From the NCBI RefSeq assembly GCF_000004195.4, contig NC_030679.2, positions 145,516,243 through 145,580,242 on the forward strand: 64,000 nucleotides of DNA. Direction: 5' to 3'. The notes under the pieces are model-generated. The model had not been told where the DNA came from. It searched no databases and was given only the letters and a program-made list of their open reading frames with translations. The stretch comes from Xenopus tropicalis. Taxonomy: Eukaryota; Chordata; Amphibia; Anura; Pipidae. A program made the position numbers and the translations under genes. Of the stretch, positions 47,655-60,000 are shown piece after piece (the first letter of the stretch is position 1; every line of letters starts with the position of its first letter).

Positions 47655-48363
47655 AGGCTGGAGTGGGCGGGTGTCTAACATAATAGCCAATAACTGACTA
47701 ATCATGAGAGGATTCAGTGGAACTCCATAAGGGGGAACTCTACTCACAATGGGAAATATGTAATTCAAAGCAACTTTCCATTATATGGGGGAGCAGCTCG
47801 GCAGTATAGCAAGTTTAAGTATACAGTAAGAGTTAAGCAGAGTTAACTAGCAACTATTAATATCGACTTTATCTGGCTTTACCATCAGGAAACTGCACCT
47901 CCAGCCACAGACTCCTAACCCTGGCTTTGCTTTCTCTTACCAAGTATGTTTCCTGCCATCCGCTTTTTTGATTTTATACCCTGATACACTGCTGTACATT
48001 TAAATTATTATTTTTATTATTAACATTTATTTATAAAGCGCCAACATATTCCGCAGCGCTGTACAATAAGTATATGTATCCTGCCATCCGCTTTCTTGAT
48101 TTTGCACCTTTATACACTGCTGCTGCTTTAAATGTAAGTTTCCTATATCTATATTTACTGCTTGGCTTTCATTAGCGACATTCATTATCATCCCCCCATC
48201 TAATCACATTTCCTGGCTCTGTGTGATCTGATAACAGGCACAAGGTGTGAATTTGTGTGTATTTAATGTCCAACCTATTGGTCCCTCCTCCTAGAACCAT
48301 GTTATTCTCTTGAACTATTTCCTTGGGATCATTCTGGGGAGCAGCGTGGCTGGGGGGGTTACA

Positions 48364-49315
48364 GCTCAGCAGTATAGCAACTTAGAGTATAGCAAGTGGG
48401 AGTATACTGTAAGAGTTAGATACAGTCAGTATAGCAAGTGGGAGTATACTGTAAGAGTTAGATACAGTCAGTACAGCAAGTGGGAGTATACTGTAAGAGT
48501 TAGATACAGTCAGTATAGCAAGTGGGAGTATACTGTAAGAGTTAGATACAGTCAGTACAGCAAGTGGGAGTATACTGTAAGAGTTAGATACAGTCAGTAC
48601 AGCAAGTGGGAGTATACTGTAAGAGTTAGATACAGTCAGTATAGCAAGTGGGAGTATACTGTAAGAGTTAGATACAGTCAGTACAGCAAGTGGGAGTATA
48701 CTGTAAGAGTCAGATACAGTCAGTATAGCAAGTGGGAGTATACTGTAAGAGTTAGATACAGTCAGTATAGCAAGTGGGGGAGTATACTGTAAGAGTTAGA
48801 TACAGTCAGTATAGCAAGTGGGAGTATACTGTAAGAGTTAGATACAGTCAGTACAGCAAGTGGGAGTATACTGTAAGAGTTAGATACAGTCAGTACAGCA
48901 AGTGGGAGTATACTGTAAGAGTTAGATACAGTCAGTACAGCAAGTGGGAGTATACTGTAAGAGTTAGATACAGTCAGTACAGCAAGTGGGAGTATACTGT
49001 AAGAGTTAGATACAGTCAGTATAGCAAGTGGGAGTATACTGTAAGAGTTAGATACAGTCAGTACAGCAAGTGGGAGTATACTGTAAGAGTTAGATACAGT
49101 CAGTACAGCAAGTGGGAGTATACTGTAAGAGTTAGATACAGTCAGTACAGCAAGTGGGAGTATACTGTAAGAGTTAGATACAGTCAGTATAGCAAGTGGG
49201 AGTATACTGTAAGAGTTAGATACAGTCAGTATAGCAAGTGGGAGTATACTGTAAGAGTTAGATACAGTCAGTATAGCAAGTGGGAGTATACTGTAAGAGT
49301 CAGACAGCAGTTGGA
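48364..49315. repeat. Minisatellite, 42-bp unit, about 22 copies
   Basis: Unit includes AGCAAGTGGGAGTATACTGT. As 42 is a multiple of 3, frames of 160-186 codons stay open on both strands. A diverged single unit sits near 47790. Confidence 0.94.
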
Positions 49316-49639
49316 ACAGCAATGAACATGCTCCATGTGGGACGTTACACCCCCAGCCGCTATGGATCTCTATGTAAAGTGCACAAAGAAAGTTCCTACA
49401 GCCTAAATGTACAATTACTATCTTGTATGTTTAGTTCATTCAGAGAACCTTATTTGTAAACATCCTGCATATACCAAACATCCTTTATATTTCTACTTGG
49501 TACTCAGACCTTTATGCTTCTCATAGCTTCTGAACCCCACTGAGAAAGCCTCACACCTACCCCCTATTGCTTTAACCCTCTGCCCTCCAGTGCACCTTCA
49601 ACATGCTCAGTTTATTACCTTTTTTCTTCTTCTCAGGGC

Positions 49640-51640
49640 TAAACAGGTTTAAGGCCCCCATATACACGATGTCGCCAAGCGATAGTTTGGTCCTGGGGCC
49701 AAATGATCGAATTATAACGACGGGTATAGGAAAAGTCAGTCTGGGGACCCTGTCACACAACTGTAGGGACCCATAGGGTTAAATGGTCCCTATGGCTTTA
49801 AATCCCTACAGGTTCAGTTCCCTTAGTTGCTGGGCAGAGGGGAATGTATCTAAGTGAGTCCATTAACATGTGTGTGCTATTGGTTAGAAGGTATGGTGAC
49901 CACTTCCTGTCGCAATTTGGTATAGTGTTGGGAGAGGAGTGGCACCTTCCTGTTGTTTGCTTCCACCTTAGGGACAGGGTGGGTGTGTGCTGAGAGCCCA
50001 GGGCATGGGCCCAGGCCCAGTGAAGTCGGGGAACAGGGCCCCGTGAATGAGGCATTAGATAGTGGCAGGTGTAGCTCCCTTTATAGTACCACTCTAGGAG
50101 TGTAAGGCAGTTAGGGCTGAGATAGAATGAGCAGCATGAGCTCCTGCATAGGATTTGCAGTTTTTCTGGAGATAGCTCTCCCAGGCCACATTGCCTGTAG
50201 TGTAGGGATCCAAGTGAATAGGGAATCAGGATAGAGAATTCCCTGAGGGATCCACTACAGGGTGTGTCGCAGAGGTGAAGGGAGATTCCTGCCAGTCTGC
50301 CCGCAGGAGAGTGTGAGTCTGAATATACACTCGGTATGTGTTGCATGTATCAATGGCCTCTGAAGCTGTATTGTAAGTAAACCCTGTGGATGTTCAATAA
50401 ACACTTATCATTTTGTTATTTGCAAGAACCTCTGGCGCCCTCTGGTTTCATTTTTCTGCATAGCAGCAAGAGAGGTGTAGTTGCACAACACCCTCACCTT
50501 CCTCTTCCACTTAGCGAAGGCCCATTCTGGGTGAGAGAGTACTGTGTAACCCATGTTCTACTGGTACTAGTCCGGGAAAGCAGCTATTGAGCTGAAATAG
50601 GTGTTACACAACGTATAACGTATGAGCCGCTAGCACAATCAGGGAAATCAGGGAAATACCACACGTGCCATAGGGGTTGTTTCACAGAGGTTTATTACAA
50701 CCAAACGTAGATAAACAAGGAAAGGGCAATACGCATGGAAGGTCCACAAGTCCCAATCACATCAAATCCTCCTTCAGGGTCTTCAGGGCACCCCCCCTCT
50801 GCACAGTCTCCAGGGAACAAAGGCAGAGTCTCCCAGCCCAACCCCCAATACACAAAGGTTTCCCACCCAGACAGCCACAATTACCTGGGTAGCCTCCCCA
50901 GGCAGTTCCAATGGGAATAAACAAAGTTCCTTTTTGGGGAGTTTCACAGAAAATGCACTACCTTGGTTCCAGGGCAAACAGTCCTTCCGCAGGGGTTAGG
51001 GTAATCCAGTTGGAGGGAATCTTCCTGCCGGAGCTAGGGTGGATCCCAAGGAACCACAGGGGAGGGTGTCCTGCCGTAGCGAGGTTACACCCAGACGAAC
51101 AAAAAGCTCCTTCTACACCCACAACCTCTGGTTTTTCTATCCTGCTGCTGGTACCTCCCCTCTTTTCCACACCCCGTAGGATTGATTTGTTAAGAGGCTG
51201 ACCCTGCTTCTGCTTAACCCAACCCTAGCAGCTCCAATTGGCAGGGTCCCCTGCAGCATCATTAGGGGAGGGGTTTAACCTAGGAGGGACTTGCCCAGCT
51301 CCTCTGGAGGGGACTTCTGGGAGCTTCTTTGTTTAAAACCCTTTCGGCGGGAAAACAGAACAATGGGCTGCCACCATCTTGGCTAGATCATGCACTGGCT
51401 AGACATGGGGCCAGTATAAGGGTTTTTGGTCACAGACCCCATCAACGAGCCGATGCAGTCCCTGATCCGACTAGATTTTCTAACCTGCCCGATTGAGATC
51501 TGCCCGATTTCAGGCCAGATATTGGTTGGGCAGGCCCGTCAGTATGGCCCATACACGGGTCGATTAGCTGCTGAATCTGTCTAAGGGACCAATATCGGCA
51601 GCTAGAATCGGCCCATATATATGGGGACCTTTACTCCTCC
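49640..51640. mobile_element. MITE of GGCCCATACA type split by an LTR-like element
   Basis: Left half 49640-49750 (AGGCCCCCATATACACGA, CCAAATGATCGAATTATAA) and right half 51435-51620 (GGCCCATATATATGGGGACC) belong together. Related copies lie at 58938-59270 and 59550-59862. Confidence 0.6.
49751..51434 (+). mobile_element. LTR-like insertion, TG...CA ends
   Basis: Starts TGTCACACAACTG and ends TTTGGTCACA, with the exact 5-bp duplication GACCC on both sides. A CAATAAACAC poly(A)-type signal is near 50395. No coding region; it may be a long solo LTR or a non-autonomous element. Confidence 0.6.
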
Positions 51641-53410
51641 CATTGCCCCTGACACTGTTCAGATTGCACCTTCACTTCTTCCCTCCCCCTCACTATTTTG
51701 GATTTTGCTCCTTCAGATCACCGGGAGCAACAAATCCCTATGGATGTAAATAGTTTTGATTTTCCACCGTCCTCTTCCGGAAATCCACTGCAAAAGCATA
51801 GACTCTTCCTGGGACTGAGACTGCTTTTGTCCATTTGTCAAGTTCTTCATCAGGATATTTGGCCAGTGGACTGGGGGGGGGGGTGAATTTTGGTTGTAAT
51901 ATTTGTCCAGCATGTCGGTCTGAGTTATGTTAATTCTTTCTTGTTTAATAAAACCCATAAAAACCCTCTGCTCTCACTGCTGAGATCTCTCACCCCTGCA
52001 CCCCACACTCCCAGACTCAAGCCCAGAGCATTCAAATCCCACTCACATCTCCCTTACACTTCTCCATTGATATCTCTCCAAATCCAGGCCGTGGGGCATG
52101 GGGGATTTTTCCACAAAGAAAATTCTTGTCTTGATGTAAAAATCAGAGGTTTATTTTATTTCACACGACCTCCATAAAAAAAAACAACAAATAATCAAGG
52201 CTCTTATTTACACATATATCAGAGACTTATAAAGCAAAGCAGACTTTGTTACAAAAAAGAAAAATAAAACCCTGCTATTCAAAATTCCCATTAATACTTT
52301 ACAATGACTTGGTACCTGCAGAGCCCTCCAGACATTTATAGGAGTCAGAGCTCCCACAATGCACTGCAATATTCCCTTTAAAATCCAGGAAGTGCTGCTG
52401 GCCCGCCTCTTAGAGGTGCAAGCCCCCACCCCCGGCTGGATCAGAGGTATGGGAATACTTTTAAGTTTAAAGCTGCACTTGTAATTAAGTATTTTAAATG
52501 CCTTGATAGCAATACATCTAACAAATGCATTATTTTTCCAATACATGCATATCTTGCACATTTAAACACAGAAATACACGTCAGGCTTTTAACACAAACT
52601 AGCTAGTTCCATGCAGGGCTCACAGGTGCTGACAGATTCAGAGTAAAGACAGGAAAGTGCATTAGGGGCCAGCCTAATGGAGAGAAGGAAAAATAGAAGA
52701 CCGGAAATTTACCATTCACCCAAAAGAGATCTCTCAGTCCATGTGAACACTTGCATTAAAACCAATGTAGCAGACTTTAGCCCACATTACAGACAGATTA
52801 TAGTTTTAATACAGTTTTATTCCTGTAAGTGTGACAACCAAATTCCCTTACAGACATGAGCTGCTTCCATAGAGGGAAATTGCCATTCTACCTATTCTCA
52901 AGGTACTATTCACAAAGTTACGTCAAAAAGGGATTCTGGGACCACCTTTAGGCTCTTAGAAAAGTCCCATTTACATGGGTTTATCTTTATCTGGGTTTAT
53001 TCCTAAAGGAATTTGTTCCCAGAATCCCTTTTTGACTTATTTGCATATGTATGAGGCGGTCTCCTCAACCCTTTTAGCTTGTTCGTGAATCCCCACTCCC
53101 GGCTCTCCCTAAGCTGATCAGAAACCCCTACACTATACTGATGAGCCTCAAGAAGGGCGAAACTGGTCTGTAGTTGGGAATCTGATCAGCTATTATCCCG
53201 GCTTCTGCTTTAAAACCCAGTGAGTGAGCTTTAGCCTATAGGATAAACCCATGTAAATGGGACTTTTCTAAGAGCCTTAAGGAATTTGTTCCCAGAATCC
53301 CTTTTTGACTTATTTGCATACGTATGAGGCGGTCTCCTCAACCCTTTTAGCTTGTTCGTGAATATTCACAAAGTTACAACAGAGTAGTCCATTTGGAGAT
53401 CTATATTCCC
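51641..53410. other. Intergenic, possible 3' UTR on minus strand
   Basis: The minus strand near 52160 reads GTGAAATAAAATAAACC, a strong poly(A) signal, with AT-rich non-repetitive sequence upstream. No linked coding exon was found. Direct repeats of about 85 bases (53010-53095 and 53280-53364) begin with GGAATTTGTTCCCAGAATCC. Confidence 0.3.
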
Positions 53411-53414
53411 TTAA

Positions 53415-53908
53415 AGGAAAACTATACCCCTGATCAATGTAGATCTCTATAAAAATGTTAAACAGCTCATATGTAAAACCCTGCTTCATCTAAATAAAAA
53501 ATTTTCATATAAATATACTTATTTAGTAGTGTGTGCCATTGGGTAATCCTAAATAGGAAACTGCCATTTTAAGTACTAAGGGCCGCCCCTTGGGATCATA
53601 GGATTCACAGTGCACACAAACAAGCCAAGGCACACATACATGCTAGGCCCCATCAGCCAATGAATGGGCAGAGTTCTGCCTTTTGCTCCCACACTACTTC
53701 CTGTTACAGTTAGAGCTGCATCACTTCCTGTCAGCTGATCTCTGAGGAAGCACACAGCCCATCACTAAATGGCGGCTCAAGGGAAAGGATGTAAAAGGGC
53801 AATATTTACTGATATATATTCCAGTTTGGGGAGATTCTTTAATAGGCCACGTAACATAATATAAACTATCTGTTGGTTACGTATTCATTCTGGGGGGATA
53901 GTTTCCCT
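53415..53908. mobile_element. T2-type MITE
   Basis: TTAA then AGGAAAACTATACCCC; GGGGGGATAGTTTCCCT then TTAA. Confidence 0.82.
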
Positions 53909-53912
53909 TTAA

Positions 53913-54743
53913 TAACATCCTTTATATCACACAAAAAATTCTAATTCTTGAGTAAATTGAAGGGTAAATCTCAGTTTGGGGTTAACAAGTCTTGGATTTG
54001 GGGCCAGAAGATTCTACTTTTGGGGCAAAACCACAGAATCAGGAATTAGAGTTTGCTTTATTACATTTTAGAAAAGGAACTGATGTTTTTGAAACTTCCA
54101 CATCTGACCCCGCCCCCGCAGGTCCAAGATTTAAAGCTCATTCAAGGAAAGCCCTGGAGCTATAAGCGTAGTGGCTGCATGACAAGGGATCTGAATGATT
54201 ACACTGGGTTATGTTTAGAGACTGGCAGAACCAGGTGCGACTGAGATTAGGTGAGAAGGAAAGCGTTAAAGGAGACATTTTATAAAATGTTCTTCTTCAG
54301 TTATAATATTCATCCTCCGTCAAAATGTGAAAGAAAGAAAGATGTTTTGAAACCATTTTACCTCCTAAAACTGTCATTATATGAGAGCTGCATGCACAAC
54401 CTCTCAAGTCAGAAGCCAGAGCGAAATGAAAGGTGGGAGTGTCACTTCAGTCTCCCACAGGAAGTGGTCACAGCACTGACTCACAGACTTTACTCAACAG
54501 CAGCAGGGAAACCCCTCCCTCCTTCTGTGTCTCTCTGCTCCCTGGCTGTATAGCTCCCTGGCTCTGTTACTGAAAAGCAATTATGGACATGTTCGGATCC
54601 AAAGGAATTAAAATAAAAGCAAATACATCTATTTTACATTATTATATATGGTTTAGTGCATTGCAAAAATGAATGGTATATCCTTAAAGAATCATTTGCC
54701 TTTCTTCTTCCAGAAAGGATGAGGAATATTTGAAATGTTGAAG
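53913..54743. other. Intergenic, unassigned
   Basis: No gene supported. Short open frames on the plus strand lack family resemblance. Confidence 0.4.
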
Positions 54744-56605
54744 TACAGGTATAGGACCCGTTATCCAGAATGCTCAGGGCCAAGGGCATTCCAGATAAGG
54801 AGTCTTTCTGTAATTTGGATCTCCATACCTTAAGTCTACTAAAAAATCAATAAAACATTAATTAAACCCAATAGGGCTATTCTGCCCCCAATAAGGGGTA
54901 ATTATATCTTAGTTGGGATCAAGTACAGGTACTGTTTTATTATTACAGAGAAAAGGGAATCATTTAACCATGAAATAAACCCAATAGGGCTGTTCTGCCC
55001 CAATAAGGGGTAATTATATCTTAGTTGGGATCAAGTACAGGTACTGTTTTATTATTACAGAGAAAAGGGAATCATTTAACCATTAAAGGAACAGTAACAC
55101 CAAAAAATGAAAGTGTATAAAAGTAACTAAAATATAATGTGCTGCTGCCCTGCACTGGTAAAAGTTGTGTGTTTACTTCAGAAAGTCTACTATAATTTAT
55201 ATAATAAGCTGCTGTGTAGCCATGGGGGCAGCCATTCAAGCTGGAAAAAAGGAGAAAAGGCACAGGTTACATAGCAGATAACAGACAAGTTCTGTAGAAT
55301 ACAATAGTGTTTTATCTGTTATCTGCTATGTGCCTGTGCCTTTTCTCCTTTGAATGGCTGCCTCCATGGCTACATAGCAGCTTATTTATATAAATTATAG
55401 TAGACTTTCTGAAGTAAACACACAACTTTTACCAGTGCAGGGCAGCAGCACATTATATTTTAGTTACTTTTATACACTTTCATTTTTTGGTGTTACTGTT
55501 CCTTTAAATAAACCCAATAGGGCTGTTCTGCCCCCAATAAGGGGTAATTATATCTTAGTTGGGATCAAGTACAGGTACTGTTTTATTATTACAGAGAAAA
55601 GGGAATCATTTAACCATTAAATAAACCCAATAGGGCTGTTCTGCCCCAATAAGGGGTAATTATATCTTAGTTGGGATCAAGTACAGGTACTGTTTTATTA
55701 TTACAGAGAAAAGGGAATCATTTAACCATTAAATAAACCCAATAGGGCTGTTCTGCCCCAATAAGGGGTAATTATATCTTAGTTGGGATCAAGTACAGGT
55801 ACTGTTTTATTATTACAGAGAAAAGGGAATCATTTAACCATGAAATAAACCCAATAGGGCTGTTCTGCCCCCAATAAGGGGTAATTATATCTTAGTTGGG
55901 ATCAAGTACAGGTACTGTTTTATTATTACAGAGAAAAGGGAATCATTTAACCATTAAATAAACCCAATAGGGCTGTTCTGCCCCAATAAGGGGTAATTAT
56001 ATCTTAGTTGGGATCAAGTACAGGTACTGTTTTATTATTACAGAGAAAAGGGAATCATTTAACCATTAAATAAACCCAATAGGGCTGTTCTGCCCCCAAT
56101 AAGGGGTAATTATATCTTAGTTGGGATCAAGTACAGGTACTGTTTTATTATTACAGAGAAAAGGGAATCATTTAACCATTAAATAAACCCAATAGGGCTG
56201 TTCTGCCCCAATAAGGGGTAATTATATCTTAGTTGGGATCAAGTACAGGTACTGTTTTATTATTACAGAGAAAAGGGAATCATTTAACCATGAAATAAAC
56301 CCAATAGGGCTGTTCTGCCCCAATAAGGGGTAATTATATCTTAGTTGGGATCAAGTACAGGTACTGTTTTATTATTACAGAGAAAAGGGAATCATTTAAC
56401 CATGAAATAAACCCAATAGGGCTGTTCTGCCCCCAATAAGGGGTAATTATATCTTAGTTGGGATCAAGTACAGGTACTGTTTTATTATTACAGAGAAAAG
56501 GGAATCAGTTTTAAAATTCTAAATTATTTGATTAAAATGGAGTCTATGGGAGACGGGCTTTCCGTAATTTGGAGCTTTCTGGATAAGGGATCCCATTACT
56601 CTATA
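54744..56605. mobile_element. hAT-like MITE, TACAGGTAT family, inner segment amplified about 11 times
   Basis: Ends TACAGGTATAGGACCCG and a GGATAAGGGATCCCATTA-type right side. The inner 112-113 bp segment (CCCAATAGGGCTGTTCTG to GGGAATCATTTAACC) is repeated from 54860 to 56500. A foldback MITE is inserted at 55087. Confidence 0.78.
55087..55503. mobile_element. T2-type foldback MITE inside the array
   Basis: TTAA then AGGAACAGTAACACC; GGTGTTACTGTTCCT then TTAA. The arms pair over most of their length (about 190 bases), leaving a short loop near 55280-55310. Confidence 0.88.
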
Positions 56606-56814
56606 AAGGGATGAAGGGAGTGATTTGATAGTTGGAAGATGGAATAACATCAGTATCCCTTTAAAAAAGAGTGGCTTCAATTCCACTTGGTCCTTCCAAA
56701 GGCACATTTCATTTTATACCAGAGTATGAACCACTATAATTAAATCAAATATTTCTTTCATTGTTCTTTGGGATCTGCCAAGAAACATAAATCAACTTAT
56801 AGATCAGTACTTAA

Positions 56815-56970
56815 AGCAATACTGTCATGGGAAAACTTTTTTTTTTATAAAAAAACCCATCAGTTAATAGAGCTTCTCCAGCAGAATCCTGCATTGTAAT
56901 CTGTTTTCCCCATGGGGCTAGCCATATTCTTCATTTCCCAGGGTGCCACAGGCATGTGACCTGTGCTCAA
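56815..56970. mobile_element. Truncated T2-like MITE without the 240-bp unit
   Basis: CATCAGTTAATAGAGCTTCT and CCCAGGGTGCCACAGGCATG match the outer part of the 7969-8795 family. Confidence 0.5.
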
Positions 56971-57012
56971 GAAAGAACAGGGTAGAGCGAGGCAAATTAT
57001 CTTCTACTGGGG

Positions 57013-57021
57013 TCACTGGGT
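57013..57021 (-). CDS. Gene D possible last coding exon
   Basis: Acceptor CTTTTCTAG|ACCCAG follows a pyrimidine-rich stretch and gives TQ then TGA in the needed phase 0. Very short, so this is only the best candidate visible. Confidence 0.3.
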   Translation of the reverse strand, partial: TQ

Positions 57022-60000
57022 CTAGAAAAGGAAAAAGTAGAAATTATTTTTGAAAAAAAACTGGACAAAGGCAGGAGTGAGAGAAAGCTGTGGGTCTCAG
57101 GCAGTGGCAGATTTGGAGATTAGTTGCCCTTGATAAATCTTCTCTGTACTTAGAACTTTAGCATCGGAGCGAGTCCAGAGGGGGCCACATCGCTAGTGCC
57201 GGGAGTGCTATTGTGCTTCTGCACTAGGAGAGCTGAATTTTTTGCTTTAACAAACAAAAGTTTGGCTCTTAAAGTTGCCAGAGGTGAATTTTTGCCTTCC
57301 GTGGTAACTGGCTACTCACTGCCGCCTCAGGTGAGGTTCTCACCTTGCTTCATGGCAGGAGCGGCCATGTTCTCTACTGCAGGCGACTAATAATTTCTAG
57401 TAATGGGAAAATTGTTTTGCCAGGCATGGATTCACAGCAAAATTCCACATTTTGCCAATTTGGCGAGGCAAAAACGTTGCAGAGACAAAAAAAGTCAGAC
57501 AAATAAAAAAAAAACACCAACTGACTTTAATGCATTTGGAAGCAAGAAAAAAAGCCCAGTGTAAAAAATGTCACCTGTGTAAAAAAAAGTTGCCTATTGA
57601 CTTCAATGCATTTCACGACATGGGACAGGTTCGCTCATCACTAATAATTTCCCTCAAATGCTTTCCCGCCGGCATTAATATAAATCGCTGATGGGAAAAC
57701 ATACATGTCGCTGTGGCTTTGCTGAGTAACCTGACATTGCCTCTTGAGCAGACCAGACTATCCTGCAAAACGTTTGTTTTCCCACTGGTGATTTACATTA
57801 TTGCTGGTGGGAAAGCGTTTAAAGGAGATTAGTCGCCCACGGTAGGAGATTTATTGAGGGGAATAATCTCCATGTCTGTCACTGCCCTTAGGCCAAAGTC
57901 ACATGGGGCAGATTGTCAGTCTGTGGATCAGCGCAGGCCAATAATCTGCCCCATGTGACCTTGCCCTTATACAGAGTGAGGGACAGAGTGAGAGCTGAGT
58001 ATTTTATAGAGAGTAAATGACTTACTTGAATCTGGTAAATAGAATAAATATCTCCTGTGGAAAAAAGAAAAACAAATCTTCCGTGAGGTACAGTCTGACA
58101 CTTGTATTGCAGGTATTATTATTACAAATGTTGCAAAGTATATACCATGTCTAGTAATGCATAGCAACCAATAGTGAAATTCACTGGTTACCTGTTGCTA
58201 TGGGTTAGTAGACAATACCAAGGGTTGGGGGGCTAAGTTTTAAACCCAAAGGGAACTGATTCAGGGATGCTCTGAATAAGTAAGTGGTAGAAAGCCAAGT
58301 CCCCTCATCGGGGTACAAATCTATACTTACCCTTTATTTTAATATAGCCCAGAATTCCAGATGGAATCAAAATGCAGATCAGCACACATTTGACAATTAG
58401 AAGAATGTAGAGAGCAGAAGTTGGTTCAGGGACTGGGAAAGCAAATAATTGGGAAAAGGTGTTAAAGTAATGAAGGTGGGGCAGTTAAATAATAGTAAGA
58501 AAAGCTAGCTTCTCATTTATTAGTGATTTTATTTGCACCTTCAGCCTTGTGTACAATAAATGGATGCAATAATACATGAGGATATCACTATAAATGAGGC
58601 CAGAGAGAAATCATTTTAATACCCAATATCTGTAACGTTAAATAAAGATGGAACCCTTGTGCCAGAACAAATGTAGAAGCTCTTGTATATAAGTTTACAT
58701 ATAGGGGACTGGTATAATGAGTACCCCTTTCCCCTGGCAGTACCCTAGTGATTTAGACAGCTAAGGGGGTCCTTGATTAGAAAGGAAGTAAGTCCCTTTT
58801 CTGTGTCAAAATATAACCTTTGCAGTTCTCTAGTTTGGCCACTAGATGGCATTTAGCTAAAGTACAGTATATAGTAGAGCACCCATGTATTATGGAGCCA
58901 TTCTAGGAGAACGAGTGGAATCTAGAAAAACTTAAGGAGGCCATACACTGTAAGATCTGCTCAATTGACAAGGTCTCCAAGCGAGGGGATCTTCTTCCAA
59001 TATGCCCGCCTATGGGTGGGTGATATTGGGCTAATTCAATTGTTTGGCCCTAGAGTCAAATGATCAAATTAGAACGGCGGGCATAGGCATCATCGGCTTG
59101 GGGACCACATCAATGAGCCAATACGGTCCCCCATCCGACGGAAAAATCAAACATACCCAATCGAAATCTGCCCAATTTCAGGCCAGATGTTCATTAGGGA
59201 GGCCCATCACAGGCAGAGAAGCTGCAGAACTGGTCTAAAGGGCCGTGTATAGTTACCCTTATGGCCGATGTATTACCACCTTTAGTCTTAGTGAGCATCA
59301 GGATATACACCATTTCACAGCTCACACTAGGAGTGATATAAAGTTTAGAGCTAGCTATCTGAGCAGCTTATAGCTCCAACTAGGAGATTTAGTGGGATTA
59401 GTATCCTGTTGCACTACTGCCCAGAGTAAAGACCTAGGGATAAAGAGAGTTTACTTGGTTCCCACTTGAAGGAAGATCCTGTGTTATTCTGGGGCTGTAC
59501 AGAGTTATTTTTGATTTTTTTTTTTAAAAAAAAAAAGGCATTTATTCTTTAAAGCGGCCATACAGAGAACGATAAAAGCTGCCAACAGTCGGAGTCAGCA
59601 GTTTATCAGCCCATGTATGGGGCCCTTAGATGGGCCTACCCGACCAATATGTGGCTGGATATCAGCTAGATGTCAGGTTTACAAATGCCAATGGGACAGG
59701 AGCGCAGCGGTGCATTGATGCAATTATTGTCCCAACAGTCTGTATCCCGTCAATGTGTCAGTCCGATATCTCCCACCCCAAGGCGGACATATTGGGAAAA
59801 GATCCGCTCATTCGATGACCTTGCCAAACAAGTGGATCTTTCAATGTATGGGCAGCTTTAGTCATAATCACGGGCAATAAACTTTTTCAGGTATCATCAA
59901 GAATCATCAAAAGTCCCTACAGTTTTCCCCCAGTCAGTTGCACAGAAGACTGCAACTCTGGTAAGCGCAGCACATTTGGACTTTTGGATAAAAACCCCCT

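Noticed and set aside
49798..50346. 182-codon minus-strand frame
   Set aside because: Lies inside the LTR-like element and has no recognisable domain.
52208..52561. 117-codon minus-strand frame
   Set aside because: AT-rich, no domain or splice support; more likely 3' UTR-type sequence.
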